Of a stretch of 14,791 nt of DNA, positions 13,633-14,791 are shown one piece after another. This DNA comes from Candidatus Pacearchaeota archaeon (GTDB lineage: Archaea > Nanobdellota > Nanobdellia > Pacearchaeales > GW2011-AR1), in assembly GCA_017609695.1 (NCBI GenBank), contig JAFCDM010000004.1, positions 1 to 14,791 on the forward strand. The letters run 5' to 3'. The notes beneath the pieces were generated by a model. That model was not told the DNA's origin, made no database searches, and saw only the letters and a program-made list of their open reading frames with translations. The position numbers and the translations under genes were made by a program. The first letter of the stretch is position 1. Each line of letters starts with the position of its first letter.

Positions 13633-14791
13633 TTAACTCTTTACTAAAGTGGAAGAGGGTTTAGAAATCCCAAAACCTATATTTATTTTCTTTTTATGGC
13701 TTCTTTTTTCAATTATAAATAACCAAACAACTAAAAACATAACTATAATCACTACAACAATAATCAAATAAAATATAACCTGTCCAGTTTCAAAATAATC
13801 ATCTTCAATATAATCATCTTCTTCAACAACCAAATTCCAAGTTTTTGAATCTTTTTCAGAACCTTTTATAACCTCTACAACAATTTTATAATCTTCATTT
13901 CCACCTAAAAATTCATAAGACAAACTACCCTCTTTAACAAAATTTCCATCCAAATACCACTTAACACTATCATACCCAAAACTATCTATAGAAAACATTT
14001 TTGTTTGATTAGGAAAAACATGAACACTTGAACTAGAGGGTGTTGAAGAAGATATTTTAAAACTCTGGCTTGCTGAGGAGGTGGTAGAAGTAGTAGAAGA
14101 GCTTGTAGTAGTCCCACCAGCCTCTCTAACATCAAAATAAATCCTTGCAGAAGTTTCATCCTCACCATCATCAGCATAGACATAAAAAGACCCAATCCCA
14201 AGCCAATTTCTATCTGGAATTAACTTTATCTCCTCACCATCTATTTCAATAGTAAGATTCTCATTAGTATTATTAACATATCTAAAATCTAAATCATCCC
14301 CATCCTCATCATCAAAACAACCATATAAATTCATTGAATAATTAGTATTAACTTCCCAGTCTAAAGATTCACATTTATATTCTAAAAACTCTGGGGCATA
14401 ATTAATAAGGGGCCTTAAATCATTAATAGATTCAATAAAAAAACTCATATTATTCCCATTATTAGTTGTATCTAATACTTTCCCATCACAACTTGCACTT
14501 AAATTAAATTTTTGAACCCCATACCAACTACCCAAAACAACATCAACAACATTAGTTGTTTGATTTATCACCAAATCAACATAATAATTTTCAGGATCCT
14601 CAACAAAACTAAAACTAATTTCACCTAAACAACTAAAATGATTATCTAAATCAAAAGCTTGCATAGTGTTGTCATCTTTATAAAAAGTTTGAGTTTCAAT
14701 TAAACTAGTTTGTCTCAAAGGGATATTGATCTCTCCTAAAACAAAGACATTTGAAACATTAACAAAATTCCCTAAACCACAATTACTATCT
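13633..14791 (-). CDS. Single-pass membrane surface protein with Ig/cadherin-like domains, 5' part outside the window
   Basis: The frame stays open to the right edge (DSNCGLGNFVNVSNVFVLGE at the edge), so the visible 385 residues are only the C-terminal part; a TTG at 14718 is not a convincing start. The ectodomain shows a cadherin/Ig-like unit (YGCFDDEDGDDLDFRYV, then IKLIPDRNWLGIGSFYVYAD), a Ser/Thr-rich stretch (TTTSSSTTSTTSS), and a second Ig/PKD-like unit (DSVKWYLDGNFVKEG). An acidic stalk, one transmembrane helix (about residues 338-360, IFYLIIVVVIIVMFLVVWLF) and a short basic cytoplasmic tail (EKRSHKKK) follow. About seven N-x-S/T sequons suggest N-glycosylation. Likely an archaeal envelope or adhesion protein; no enzymatic motif is seen. 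Confidence 0.75.
   Translation of the reverse strand, partial: DSNCGLGNFVNVSNVFVLGEINIPLRQTSLIETQTFYKDDNTMQAFDLDNHFSCLGEISFSFVEDPENYYVDLVINQTTNVVDVVLGSWYGVQKFNLSASCDGKVLDTTNNGNNMSFFIESINDLRPLINYAPEFLEYKCESLDWEVNTNYSMNLYGCFDDEDGDDLDFRYVNNTNENLTIEIDGEEIKLIPDRNWLGIGSFYVYADDGEDETSARIYFDVREAGGTTTSSSTTSTTSSASQSFKISSSTPSSSSVHVFPNQTKMFSIDSFGYDSVKWYLDGNFVKEGSLSYEFLGGNEDYKIVVEVIKGSEKDSKTWNLVVEEDDYIEDDYFETGQVIFYLIIVVVIIVMFLVVWLFIIEKRSHKKKINIGFGISKPSSTLVKS

Noticed and set aside
1..14791. CRISPR array, rRNA genes or insertion sequence ends
   Set aside because: No regularly spaced repeats, no conserved rRNA segments and no transposase frame were seen; the only mobile element is the intein.

Overview
This window looks chromosomal and archaeal, most likely from a small-genome DPANN-type lineage such as Woesearchaeota or Pacearchaeota. 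The grounds are very low GC, both subunits of the archaea-specific DNA polymerase D, an Orc1/Cdc6 initiator, archaeal BRE/TATA promoters placed so that transcripts would be nearly leaderless, and surface-protein architectures typical of archaea. The phylum is an inference; the archaeal assignment is firm.

Layout. Bases 1-1511 (minus) hold a secreted LamG-lectin protein with tandem calcium-binding dockerin-like repeats. It is cut by the left edge and carries a one-base frameshift in its signal peptide. A GT-B glycosyltransferase (minus) follows, divergent from a two-gene plus-strand operon: a winged-helix/nucleotidyltransferase fusion overlapping a HEPN-like protein, resembling a MNT/HEPN toxin-antitoxin pair. 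A convergent 350-base gap then holds many inverted repeats, including a 67-base three-way-junction fold. The core is a minus-strand replication cluster: orc1/cdc6, then polD small subunit (DP1), then polD large subunit (DP2). DP2 is interrupted just before its catalytic CDGDE motif by a 513-residue LAGLIDADG intein. Upstream of orc1, a 600-base AT-rich gap contains three ORB-like elements, two on minus and one on plus, flanking an A/T-rich unwinding stretch. This is a strong candidate replication origin. To its right are a PRC-barrel protein and a conserved small protein that may be SecB-like. The right edge cuts a single-pass membrane surface protein with Ig/cadherin-like domains.

How it fits together. 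Initiator, origin and replicative polymerase form one unit, the order known from Thermococcales (cdc6-DP1-DP2 beside oriC). The surface lectin, the glycosyltransferase and the membrane-anchored glycoprotein-like protein are consistent with envelope and cell-contact functions.

The most unusual features are: (1) the DP2 intein ends in Ala-Arg where His-Asn (or His-Gln) is expected, although its other splicing and endonuclease motifs look intact; (2) the predicted origin with ORB-like repeats; (3) substituted metal-ligand positions in the DP1 exonuclease; (4) a 25-codon upstream ORF with a strong Shine-Dalgarno that overlaps the DP2 start; and (5) the three-way-junction inverted repeat.
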